NCBI GenBank assembly: GCA_018389105.1
Contig: JACATO010000201.1
Coordinates: 23,082 to 87,081, forward strand
Length of the DNA stretch: 64,000 bases
Direction: 5' to 3'
Source: Nautilus pompilius
Taxonomy: Eukaryota; Mollusca; Cephalopoda; Nautilida; Nautilidae
Shown one piece after another: positions 1 to 10,941 of the stretch (positions are counted from its first letter, which is position 1; each line of letters begins with the position of its first letter). The position numbers and the translations under genes are program-made. The notes below the pieces were generated by a model. It was not told where the DNA came from and searched no databases. It was given only the letters and a program-made list of their open reading frames with translations.

Positions 1-2335
1 AATGTATATTTTCAGAATTACTTTTCAGGTCGAAAAAAATGGCGCAGGAACTTAAATATAACATCTGAATTATTTATTGAGTGAAAAAATATATATCAAT
101 CTGTACTTATTTAATGAAGTCATACGTATTTCATGTAGAAAAAACCATTGGAGAAAGTATTTATTGTATATCTTCAGAATTACCTTTCACTTTTTAAAAA
201 ATATAAATGACGCCAGTACTTAATAGTTTACATATGAATTATATAATGGCGGAAAAAATACATTTCAGGCTCTACTTATTTAATGAGGTCAAACTTATTT
301 TTGATATAAAAACAATTCGAGCAAGTATTTAATGTACAACTGGAGATATACCTTTCAGTTTTAATAAATTAGAAATGACTCCAATACAAAATTAAGGACA
401 TCTGAATTATTTACCGAGGGAAAAATACATAGCAGGCTGAACTTATTTAATGACGTCATACTTATTTATTATATAGAAAAACCATTGGAACAAAATATTA
501 AATGTATATTTTCAGAATTACGTTTCAGGTCGAAAAAATGGCGCAGGAACTTAATTATAACATTTTAATTATATATTGAGTGAAAAAATATATATCAATC
601 TATACTTATTTAATGACGTCATGCGTATTTCATGTAGAAAAAACCATTGTAGCAAGTAATTATTTATATCTTCAGAATTACCTTTCACTCTTTAAAAAAA
701 CATAAATATCCCTGTACTCAATTTATGACATCTAAATCATTAAATGATGGAAAAAATAATTTAAATCTGGACTTATTTAATGAGGTCATAATTATTTTAT
801 GTAGAAAAAAACCATTGGAACAAGAATTTAATGTATATCTTCATAATTACGTTTCAGGTAGAAAAAACAGAAATGTCGCCAGTACTTAATAGTTTAAATA
901 TGAATTATTTAATGACGAAAAAAATACATTTCAGGCTCTACTTATTTAATGAGGTCAAACTTATTTTTGATAGAAAAACAATTCGAGCAAGTATTTAATG
1001 TACATCTACAGATATACCTTTCAGTTTTAAAAAAATTAGAAATGACTCCAATACAAAATTAAGGACATCTGAATTATTTACCGAGGGAAAAACACATAGC
1101 AGGCTGAACTTATTTAATGACGTCATACTTATTTATTATATAGAAAAACCATTGGAACAAAATATTAAATGTATATTTTCAGAATTACGTTTCAGGTCGA
1201 AAAAATGGCGCAGGAACTTAATTATAACATTTTAATTATATATTGAGTGAAAAAATATATATCAATCTATACTTATTTAATGACGTCATGCGTATTTCAT
1301 GTAGAAAAAACCATTGTAGCAAGTAATTATTTATATCTTCAGAATTACCTTTCACTTTTTAAAAAACATAAATGTCCTGTACTCAATTTATGACATCTAA
1401 ATCATTAAATGATGGAAAAAATACATTAAATCTGGACTTATTTAATGAGGTCATAATTATTTTATGTAGAAAAAAAACCATTGGAACAAGAATTTAATGT
1501 ATATCTTCATAATTACGTTTCAGGTAGAAAAACAGAAATGTCGCCAGTACTTAATAGTTTAAATATGAATTATTTAATGACGAAAAAAATACATTTCAGG
1601 CTCTACTTATTTAATGAGGTCAAACTTATTTTTGATAGAAAAACAATTCGAGCAAGTATTTAATGTATATCTGGAGATATACCTTTCAGTTTTAATAAAT
1701 CAGAAATGACTCCAATACATAATTGAGGACATCTGAATTATTTACCGAGGGAAAGATACATAGCAGGCTGAACTTATTTAATGACGTCATACTTATTTAT
1801 TATATAGTAAAACCATTGGAACAAAAAATTTAATATATATTTTCACAATTACGTTTGAAGTCGAAAAAATGGCGCAGAAACATAATTATAACATTTGAAT
1901 TATTTATTGAGTGAAAAAATATATATCAATCTGTACTTAATTAAAGAAGTCATGCGTATTTCATGTCGAAAAAACCATTGGAGCAAGTATTTATTGTATA
2001 TCTTCAAAATTACCTTTCACTTTCTAAAAAACATAAATGTCCCAGTACTCAAATTATTACATCTAAATCATTAAATGAAGGAAAAAATACATTTAAATCT
2101 GGACTTATTTAATGAGGTCATAATTATTTTTGTAGAAAATAACCATTGGAACAACAATTTTAATATATATATCTTCATAATTACGTTTCAGCTAGAAAAA
2201 ACAGAAATGTCGCCAGTACTTAATAGTTTACATATGAATTCTATAATGACGGAAAAATACATTTCAGGTTCTACTTATTTAAAGAGGTCAACTTTATTTT
2301 TGATAGAAAAACAATTCGAGCAAGTATTTAATGTA

Positions 2336-3040
2336 CAGGGTGTTCCAAAAGTCTTTGGAACATTTTGACAATGAATATCTCGGAAACTATTAAGGATATA
2401 AAAACGCATCTGTTAAATTCAGAAAGCTTGTAATCTCAATTTTTACATGGAATGTTCAAAGATGTTCAATGTGAGCACCATTGGTCACACGACACACATC
2501 AAGCCTATAATCCAATTCTTGCCAAACGCGTCCCAGCATTGCATTGTCAATGGTTGAACAGCTTCTGTTATTCGTGCCTTCAGCTCATCCACGTCTCTGG
2601 GAATAGGGGGCACATATACCAATCCTTTCACAAATCCCCACAAAAAGAAATCGCATGGTGTGAGATCTGGAGATCTGGGTGGCCAGGACATGAGATCGTG
2701 AACATTCTGCCCAGACCTTCCAATCCATCTGTCTGGCAGTTTTATGTTCAGAAACTGTCTAACCCTGAGGCTCCAGTGTGGTGGCGCTCCATCCTGTTGG
2801 AAAATGAAGTCACCAGACTCTTTCTCACTCAATTTATGCATTAACTAAAAATCTGAAAAGATATCTAAAAAAATCTTAATCTAAAAAATCTTAATATCTG
2901 AAAAGAAATAAAAAAATCAATAGCCTTACAAAAAAATTAATGTAATTAGCTTTAAAATGACACAACTTTTATCTTACTACCATTCATAGTTAAATAGATA
3001 TGGGGACTTCAAATGTGCCCAAGACTTTTGGAACACCCTG
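2336..3040 (-). mobile_element. Degraded Tc1/mariner-superfamily element inserted in the satellite
   Basis: The terminal inverted repeats begin CAGGGTGTTCCAAAAGTCTT at both ends (identical for 20 bp, then similar to about 30 bp). They are bounded by a duplicated TA (2334-2335 and 3041-3042). Removing 2336-3040 and one TA restores an uninterrupted D-type satellite monomer, so this is a clean TA-targeted insertion. At 705 bp it is shorter than a complete element. The half adjoining the right terminal repeat is AT-rich non-coding sequence, and only the C-terminal part of a DDE transposase remains, on the minus strand. It is probably non-autonomous. Confidence 0.93.
2456..2841 (-). pseudogene. 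Truncated, frameshifted DDE transposase (Tc1/mariner superfamily)
   Basis: The minus-strand frame reads FQQDGAPPHW, then DRWIGRSG, WPPRSPDLTPCDFFLWG and a VPPIPRDVDELKARI segment. These are hallmarks of the catalytic domain of eukaryotic Tc1/mariner (IS630-like) transposases. The QQD and PCD aspartates are the likely second and third catalytic residues, with 46 residues between them in this copy. The N-terminal DNA-binding domain and the first catalytic aspartate are missing. The frame open from 2841 ends at 2485, but the family-typical C terminus (VWQELDYRLDVCRVTNGAHI) is in a neighbouring frame and ends at a stop at 2456-2458. A one-base shift therefore lies at about 2540-2553. The ATG at 2841 is unlikely to be the native start. 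The protein would cut and paste the element at TA sites; this copy cannot encode a full enzyme. Confidence 0.9.
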
Positions 3041-5420
3041 TACATCTACAGATATACCTTTCAGTTTAAAAAAATTAGAAATGACTCCAATACAAAATTA
3101 AGGACATCTGAATTATTTACCGAGGGAAAAATACACATAGCAGGCTGAACTTATTTAATGACGTCATACTTATTTATTACATAGGAAAACCATTGGAACA
3201 AAATATTAAATGTATATTTTTCAGAATTACTTTTCAGGTCGAAAAAAATGGCGCAGGAACTTAAATATAACATCTGAATTATTTATTGAGTGAAAAAATA
3301 TATATCAATCTGTACTTATTTAATGAAGTCATACGTATTTCATGTAGAAAAAACCATTGGAGAAAGTATTTATTGTATATCTTCAGAATTACCTTTCACT
3401 TTTTAAAAAACATAAATGACGCCAGTACTTAATTTATGACATCTAAATCATTAAATGAAGGAAAAAATACATTTAAATCTGGACTTATTTAATGAGGTCA
3501 TTACTATTTTATGTAGAAAAAAACCATTGGAGCAAGAATTTAATGTATGTCTTCATAATTACGTTTCAGGTAGAAAAAACAAAAATGTCGCCAGTACTTA
3601 ATAGTTTAAATATGAATTATTTAATGACGAAAAAAATACATTTCAGGCTCTACTTATTTAATGAGGTCATACTTATTTTTGATAGAAAAACAATTCGAGC
3701 AACTATTTAATGTATATCTACAGATATACCTTTCAGTTTGAAAAAATCAAAAATGAATCCAATACATAATTGATAACATCTAAATTATTTATCGAGAGAA
3801 AAAATACATTTCTGGGGTACTTAATTTATGATGTCATACTTATTTTTGGTAGGAAAAACAAATGGAGCAATTATTTAATGTATATCTACAGATATACCTT
3901 TCAGTTTGAAAAAATCAGAAATGACTACAATACATAATTGAGAACACATGGATTATTTATCGAGGGAAAAAAATTGCATATCAGGATGAACTGATTTAAT
4001 GTCATCATACTTATTTTATATGTGGAAAAAGTCATTGGAACGAAAAATTTAATGTATATCTTCAAAATTACGTTTCAGGTAGAATAAAACAGAAATGTCG
4101 CCAGTTCTTTATAGTTTACATCTGAATTACATAAGGACGGAAAAAATACATTTCAGGCTCTACTTATTTAATGAGGTTAAACTTATTTTTGATAGAAAAA
4201 TCAATTGTAACCAGTATTTATTGTATATCTTGAGAATTACGTTTCAATTTTTATAAAACATAAATGACGCCAGTACTTAATTGATGACATCTGAATTATT
4301 AAATGAAGGAAAAATACATTTATAGCTGAACTTATCTAAAGACGTCATACTTATTTATTATATAGAAAAACTATTGGAAAAAAAATTTAATGTATATTTT
4401 CAGAATTACGTTTCCGGTCGAAAAAAAATGGCGCAGGAACTTAATTATAACATCTGAATTGTTTAGTGATTGTATAAATATATATATCAATCTGTACTTA
4501 TTTAATGACGTCATGCGTATTTCATGTAGAATAAACCATTGGAGAAAGTATTTATTGTATATCTTCAGAATTACCTTTCACTTTTTAAAATACATTAATT
4601 ACGCCAGTACTTAATTTATGACATCTAAATGATTAATTGAAGGAAAAAATACATTTAAACCTGGACTTATTTAATGAGGTCATAATTATTTTATGTAGAA
4701 AAAAAATATTGGAGCAAGAATTTAATGTATATCTTCATAATTACGTTTCAGGTAGAAAAAACAGAAATGTCGCCAGTACTTAATAATTTACATCTGAATT
4801 ATTTAATGAGGGATAAAAATTCATTTCATGCTTTACTTTTTTGATGACTTGATACTTATTTCATCTATCCAAATCCATTGGAGTAAGTATTTAATGTGTA
4901 TCTTCAGAATTACTTTTCAGGTAGAAAAGAACAAAAATGTCTCCACTACTAAATTTATTACATATGAATTATTTAATGAGTGAAAAAATACATTTCAGGC
5001 TATACTTATTTAATGACGACATACTTATTTTATGTAGATAAAAACATTTGTGCAAGAATTTAATGTATATGTTCAGAATTACGTTTCAGGTAAAAAAAAT
5101 GACGTAAGTACTTAATTGTAATATCTGAATTATTTAATGATATAAGAAATACATTTCAAGATGGACTTTTTTAATGTCATCTTACTTATTTCATGTAGAG
5201 AAAATCTTTGGATAAGGAATTAATATATATCTTCAGAATTACATTTCAGGTAGAAAAGAACAAAAATTACGCTTTTACTTATTTGTTGACATCTAAATTA
5301 TTTATTGAGGAAAAGATAATACATTTAATTCCGTACTTATTTTATGACATCAGATATTTTTTGTTACGTTTAAAAATAAGTTTTAAAGCCTGTTCCTATT
5401 TTTTGACGTATAAATAAACC

Positions 5421-7320
5421 TTTTTACTCCGTTAGAATTAATTTATCCGTTAGAATTGACTTTGAATTCTGTACTCTATTTATGACGTCTGAATTGTTTT
5501 ATCTCGTTGAAAAAAAGTATTGCATTTATTTTTTTAATTTTTTGGACCAAGCTCGCTACTCAAACTATATTATTACCTTAGCTATTTACTCTTTGTATAT
5601 CTTTTATTATTTTAATTACGAAAATTTTTCACTGAAATAATTTTTTTTTATATTTTCGAGTTCAAAAGTTTAGAATTTATTAGAAACTGATGGGGGTGCT
5701 CTGTTAGAGTCATGTAAATGTGTTTTCGTGTTTTTCCCCTTATTTCACGTAGTAATCACTGGTCTTTTAAACCTTTACTTAACAAATTACCGGCTTAGTT
5801 TATTTTATTTTAAAGATTTCAACAGCGTATAATGACACGACGGTATCCACTGGTTATGTTGTTAGATACATTTCAGATTGTAAAATCTACACTTCTTCCT
5901 GTTTGAAACTGGCTAGCCTTTGAGTAAACGTTTGAACAAGTGGAGCCAAAAGTGTACTTTTTGAAGCCGTGGCCTCGTATGTTTAGTATCTTATCTTTTT
6001 ATTTGATGAAATATTTGTAAGATTTAAAAATATGCATACATAAAATGATATAAACTAAAAGAAATGAAGGAATCTTCTCTCAGAAAATGGCATCATGGTG
6101 CCATCCTTCAGCTGGTAAAATGCCCCTGCGACGTCAGGATATCGACAAGGGTAACCAAAGATTTTCCTAGCCGGCTAAGTTACATCGTAAAAAAAGAGAG
6201 AGAAAGAAAGCAAGTTTCCTTTTTAAATATTAACACGTGTTAAAACAAAGGTCTGATTTTGAGCAAGACCAGCTCCAGCGGAATCTCGTCTTAACCGAAC
6301 TCCGCCTCAGAGATATCGCGTGAAAATCTGAGAAGCCGCCGACTTTACCTGACATCATGTTTCTCTTGTCGCGCACGCGCGCGATCTGGCGGCCGGCGTC
6401 CGAACTAAAAACTTTAAATCTCCCGTTCTTCTGTTTTATGAGCTTTCGGTTTAATAAGAAAATTGACTCCACGGCTGCTGAAGCGAATCATAAATGTCTT
6501 CATTATTGATAATTAGAGAAAAAAAATAATAGATTATGGACGCCATAAAGTTGATCTCTCGCTTTATTTCTTACAGCAGGTAATCTTTTTAGTTGTATTC
6601 TTCAGTTATGCTCGGGCCGTCTGGGTCCCATCCAAGGGCTCATAGATCCGGTGTTTCTCAATGGGAAGTTCTTCGGCAGAGAGGCAGGGAAATGGAACAA
6701 AGCCAGGCACGATGAAATAAAGGATTGGATTCCCTTATTTCATGTTTTTTTTATGGGTGGATAACACTTAGTTTTAATAAATACCCGTATAATCCTACTA
6801 TCACTAATGCAGTATCCAAGCATGATTCTTTTAGTGAAGTAAGATTTTTCAGTCGAAACAATCCAAGTGTTAATTCATTACCGGTTAATTACTTTATCTC
6901 CACAAGAACTCACTGCATGAACGATGATAGCTGCACAGTACTTAAATGGCTTTATTATATTAAAATATATTTTGCTTTAATATGGAAACCGGAAACTATA
7001 AGTTTGTGTGATCTTTAATTTCGAATCGGGTTTTTTGAGAATAACCAGTCTATCATCCCTTTTTTTTAAAATTATCTAAGCTGATATGAATCTCATCATA
7101 TAAATAGTAAATTGCGGATAAAACGGAATCTCTTAATAAAAATAATAATGCTTTTGGTTTTTAAAGAATTGCGCGCTGGTTAGTACTTACAGGCTATGGT
7201 TTTAGTATTTCTTGCTTGACCTGAACGCTTTGAGTTTAGTGTAAAAATCGATATTCGAATTTTGATTAAGCAGTGCATAGAAATCTTGTCATTTATCTGC
7301 ATAAACTATTGCTATAGAAC
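5421..7320. other. Non-coding AT-rich spacer beside the satellite
   Basis: I see no recognisable gene. AT-rich sequence continues to about 6050, then becomes more mixed. Around 6230-6480 a GC-richer patch includes a short CG-alternating run near 6376-6391. The 80-codon minus-strand frame at 6230-6472 and the 97-codon plus frame at 6725-7018 resemble no family I know and have low-complexity composition. Confidence 0.5.
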
Positions 7321-7361
7321 GGAGAGACCGGAGACGGAGAGACAGAGACAGACAGACAGAC
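7321..7361 (+). repeat. GAGACGGAGA / GACA simple repeat
   Basis: Purine-rich GGAGA and GACA units in tandem, ending in a short (GACA)n run. Confidence 0.8.
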
Positions 7362-7478
7362 TACCTTTTTTTTTCTGTCGAGTGGGGAAGGAATTGGGAT
7401 TAAATGTCTCTCCAGCTGTTTACTTGTCAATGAGAACGAACCTTAGCTGATGTCTTTTAAATACCCCTACTGTAGTTT

Positions 7479-7533
7479 TCTTCTTCTTCTTCTCTTCTTC
7501 TTCTTTTTATTATTATTATTATTATTATTATTA
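7479..7533 (+). repeat. Compound (CTT)n-(ATT)n microsatellite
   Basis: An interrupted CTT run (7479-7505) followed directly by about eight ATT units (7509-7533). Confidence 0.9.
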
Positions 7534-10500
7534 GGGTTGTTTTTTTCTTATGAGTGACCAGCGTTTCACGTGTGTTGTGATTCAATCCCCTAGGCTGGAC
7601 CCTGCCCGACCGGAAAGTTTATCCGCCGACCCAGGGGCGAGAGAGAGTAAACAGTGCGGGTCGTTGGACAATCTTCCGGCCAGATGGCGCTCACTCGTGA
7701 CAGGCACGATCTGACGGGCGCAGCCGCTGAAGTTGTGTGAAAGAAACATCACGAGCTCTTTTTACCCGACAGATTAATGGCGAAAGTTTGGATCCATTGT
7801 GAAAGGGAGGCGTATGATTTGTGTGTGAAAAGGAATGCCGAGTAATGAAAGTATGGTAAAGCTTGAACACTATGTCAAAGTGATGGAGAGAGAGAAAGGC
7901 TATTGGTACACAGACAGAGAACTAACACAGAGGGCGTAGACAAAACTTACTAGAGATCGAGTGAGGTAAAATATACAAATTTAAAAGCTAATTTACGGGG
8001 ATAGGAGGAGAAAAAGTACTTAAATTTTTACTTTGAAATGTATTGCAAGGAGAAGGTATTAACACAATAATCAAATCAACACCAAACAGATATATATACT
8101 TAATGATCTTGGCGAACCCTATTCCTGGTCTGTGAACTGCAAGAGGGATGCATGGTGTTGAGATATCTGTCTTGGTAACCAATCAAGTTATCCGGGTACT
8201 GTTGGGAGATCTTGAGCCGTGGTTAAGGTAAAAGCCAGTCAAGAATTACCCGCGGAACCGTTCGTTTTTTTAATTATGGCATAAAGTGGAAGGACCTAAA
8301 AAAAAGAACCCAAGTGACTGGCTGATGGAGAACGAAAAGAAAGCATGTCAGGACGGTGCTACAGCAAACTGAGCCGATCGCGAACCATTGACCACAATAC
8401 AAACAACTTCTCTGTATGGCCGATTACCTATTTTTACACCTAAAGTGGGATAGAGCTGTGAGTAAAACGTTTAAAGGGATTTGTATCAGTAGAAAAAATT
8501 GTTCTGATTTCCAGGTGTTAATCCTGCTCAGTGGATGAAGCTTTGTGGCTCTAAACGCTAAATTTTCTAATTATTTTGTGGTAAGGATGGATAGCGTTAT
8601 CTTAGAATTACTTGAAGTAAATGTTGTTACCTTTCATACTGAGCATCACTATTATATTTTCAATTGTTGGTGGCGACATGGTCAATATCAGTCAGGTTGT
8701 TTGTTTTGTTATAATAACACCAGCAACATAGACTTCATGATAATAGTAGTTTCCCCAGAAATACGCGCCCCTTAACAACGTCTTCTGACTTTACTTTCAA
8801 AGAGAAGGATCCACGTTCGGGAGGCTTAGATCCACGTATCGTCTAGCGGCTTTCAAAACAGCTATTGGCGCTTATACGTTAAGAAATAAGTCGACTTCCA
8901 TACATCTTCATTTTGCCGTTCTTTCATGCTTCCTGTTGCTTTGTTTCCGATATTCCATGGATTTTTAAGACAATCCAGAAAAAGAGAATACAGTGTAAGA
9001 AGATGTGGCTGTTTAAACACGGCCGGGACTACGAGGAATCTAGGTGCTGGCAAAGCTTCAGCTACATCTCCTACAATTTACACGTCGGATAAAAAAAGAT
9101 AATCCCGTCTCTTCCCCTCACTCCGAGTATTGAGCCGGGTATAGCGCTAAGTGCAGAAACATTCCTTCTAAACGTTATTTTAATCTGAAGCCCGCCGACC
9201 GTATTTTCCTTCTCGGTTCTGTTGACTCAGGAGGCGGGAGAACAGCAAAAATAATAAATGAAAACCATAGCAGAGCGCCCCCTAGTGCTGGAGGACGTCA
9301 ATAAATTAGCTACCCATTTGGGTTTTCAGAAATTGTGCCATTAATAAGTTTGAATTCTGTTTAGTTCCAGAATTTTACCACGGAGAAATATTTTCTCAGG
9401 CATCAAAACTTTTACAGTAAAAAATTTCACGCCCCCTGTCGGGTAAATGTTGAGAATTTCGTGTAGCTTTATTTCAGACCGCTTTTCTGTTTAAGGGAGA
9501 TTTTCTTTTCTTTTTTTTTTCGTCTTATTTAAATTATTTAAAATTTCATGGGTAACAGATTCGTGCTCTTCACGGATTTCGATATCCGATGACTTATTTT
9601 CTGAATTAATTCCTACTCATGGAATATAAATTATTATTGAGTTTTCCTTTCTCAAAGGAAAGAAGGAGAAAACCAACAGAAAAAAAAGTATCTTATTGTT
9701 TATCAATTTGCTGTAGTTGGCTCCTGTGCATTAATTAGGTGCAGGCGAAGCGTGAATAATGCAAGATGTCGTGAAGCGTAGGTCGGAGCTGGGATGGGGC
9801 GGAAGCGTTAGTTTGACTGCAGCAGAAGCGCAAAGGAAGTAGGGCGACATGAGAACTCTTCTGCTCGAGCGGCTCCGGTGAACGCGGCCGGTCTGACATT
9901 TGTTAGCCACGCGAGGCCCCCTGAATGCGAGCGAGGCCGCGCCTAATGGCGCCTCACCGCTCTACGGACGTCCTTTGCCTGTCGTAGAGAAGAAGACGCA
10001 GGTGGGCGACGACTGCCACGTAATTAACGCTGCGCGCTGAGCAACCGCAAGACAGACACGTGAGACTGGAGAAAAAAAAAACAAAAACAAAAAAATTGAA
10101 GTTGTTTCTACCTAAAGATAAAACCCATCTTATAGCATCTCGGGCGGAAAATACGCGCCTTTCAGAGGAGCTTTGATAAGGGCCATATCAGGTAATTCTG
10201 GTAATTTTCTCGGCGCACAAAGACCCCTGTACCTCTGGAGTCTGGCATTCCCCTTGCCTAGTCCCCCTCCCCTGCGCGCGCGCTCTCCCCTAACCCTCGA
10301 TTCGCTCACTACTTTCTCTTCAAGGGCTCAGGGATGCGCACTGGCAACTGTTTTCGACATCGATAGTTTAGGTCTGTCGTTTATCTCCCGCCAGATCTCT
10401 GTCACCACGGCGAAGCTTCAGCAACTGGGGAGGGGATGCTTCAAATTTTATCAATTCCATCTATTAAGATATGGTTTTGCAATAGTTAAAAATAGCCTTC

Positions 10501-10569
10501 ATTTAAAATCGTAAATAAATATCTTGGCTTACTCCGCTTCATACAATAAACAAACCATAATCGTTTATA
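7534..10569. other. Unique non-coding sequence with GC-rich patches
   Basis: I could not recognise any coding sequence. Two GC- and CpG-richer patches stand out, at about 7590-7740 and about 9770-10060. The second includes a dense GCGAGGCC/GCGCC cluster and ACGTCC. Frames of 62-113 codons here have no recognisable similarity. An A-rich run (10069-10095) follows the second patch. Confidence 0.45.
9770..10060. promoter_or_regulatory. CpG-rich patch, possible regulatory element
   Basis: The block is markedly richer in G+C and CpG than its AT-rich surroundings. It contains palindromic GCGCCTAATGGCGCC-like sequence around 9936-9950 and a CACGTGA E-box near 10058. I see no TATA box with a plausible transcript. 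It could be a promoter, an enhancer or chance compositional variation. Confidence 0.2.
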
Positions 10570-10939
10570 CAGTCAGGGCCAAACGTTTTGCATGACCCTA
10601 GAAATAACAATAACAGAGTCCATTCTCAAATCCTGCTCGTAGCTGGACACTGTACCCACTTATAAACGTCTGTTTTTGAATACAGTACTTCTACACAGTC
10701 CCACTTGTCGTCATGATTTATAGAGACTCTGTAGGAATCACGTGTTCGCATGATAGATTTCAAGTTGTCACATTTCACAATTTCGCTCATTTCCCCCACG
10801 TGGAGGTAAGCTACAAAGCGGGTCGCCCTTCGATAGGTTAATAACTTTACATCATTATGCAAATTCAGCGGGATTAATTCGACTTTAAGGAGATAAATTA
10901 AAACATTCTAGAGCTGTGCAGAACTTTCGATCATTGCTG
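10570..10939 (+). mobile_element. Tc1/mariner-like MITE, family 1, copy A
   Basis: The left end reads CAGTCAGGGCCAAACGTTTT followed by GCATGACCCTAGAA. The right end, reverse-complemented, reads CAGCAATGATCGAAAGTTCT followed by a similar GCA-CAGCTCTAGAA. TA flanks both ends (10568-10569 and 10940-10941). The interior shares about 150 bp of clear similarity with copy B at 24793-25107, in the opposite orientation, including the CACGTGWTTCT-, TTGTCACATTTCACAATTTC- and GCGGGTCG-containing stretches. A 78-codon minus-strand frame inside is not conserved in copy B, where it is broken by stops, so I do not treat it as a gene. Confidence 0.75.
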
Positions 10940-10941
10940 TA

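Larger units (their letters stand above)
1..5420 (+). repeat. Satellite array with four-monomer higher-order repeat
   Basis: Tandem monomers of about 160-174 bp, each starting near AATGTATAT and containing CTTATTTAATGA and AAACCATTGGA landmarks. Four types can be told apart. A has ATGGCGCAGGAACTTAA. B has CATAAATGTCC and ACATCTAAATCATTAAATGA. C has GAAATGTCGCCAGTACTTAA and CAATTCGAGCAAG. D has GAAATGACTCCAATACA and ACCGAGGGAAA. They run in the order A-B-C-D: A at 501, B 662, C 830, D 997, A 1168, B 1329, C 1496, D 1662, A 1832, B 1993, C 2162, D (interrupted by a transposon), A 3209, B 3372, C 3542. This gives a higher-order period of about 664-670 bp. After about 3709 the order becomes irregular and the monomers diverge, and the last recognisable one fades at about 5420. 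The array continues off the left edge. Open frames in it are by-products of the repeat, not genes. Confidence 0.93.

Noticed and set aside
2452..2844. 130-codon plus-strand frame
   Set aside because: Antisense shadow of the minus-strand transposase remnant, which has recognisable catalytic motifs.
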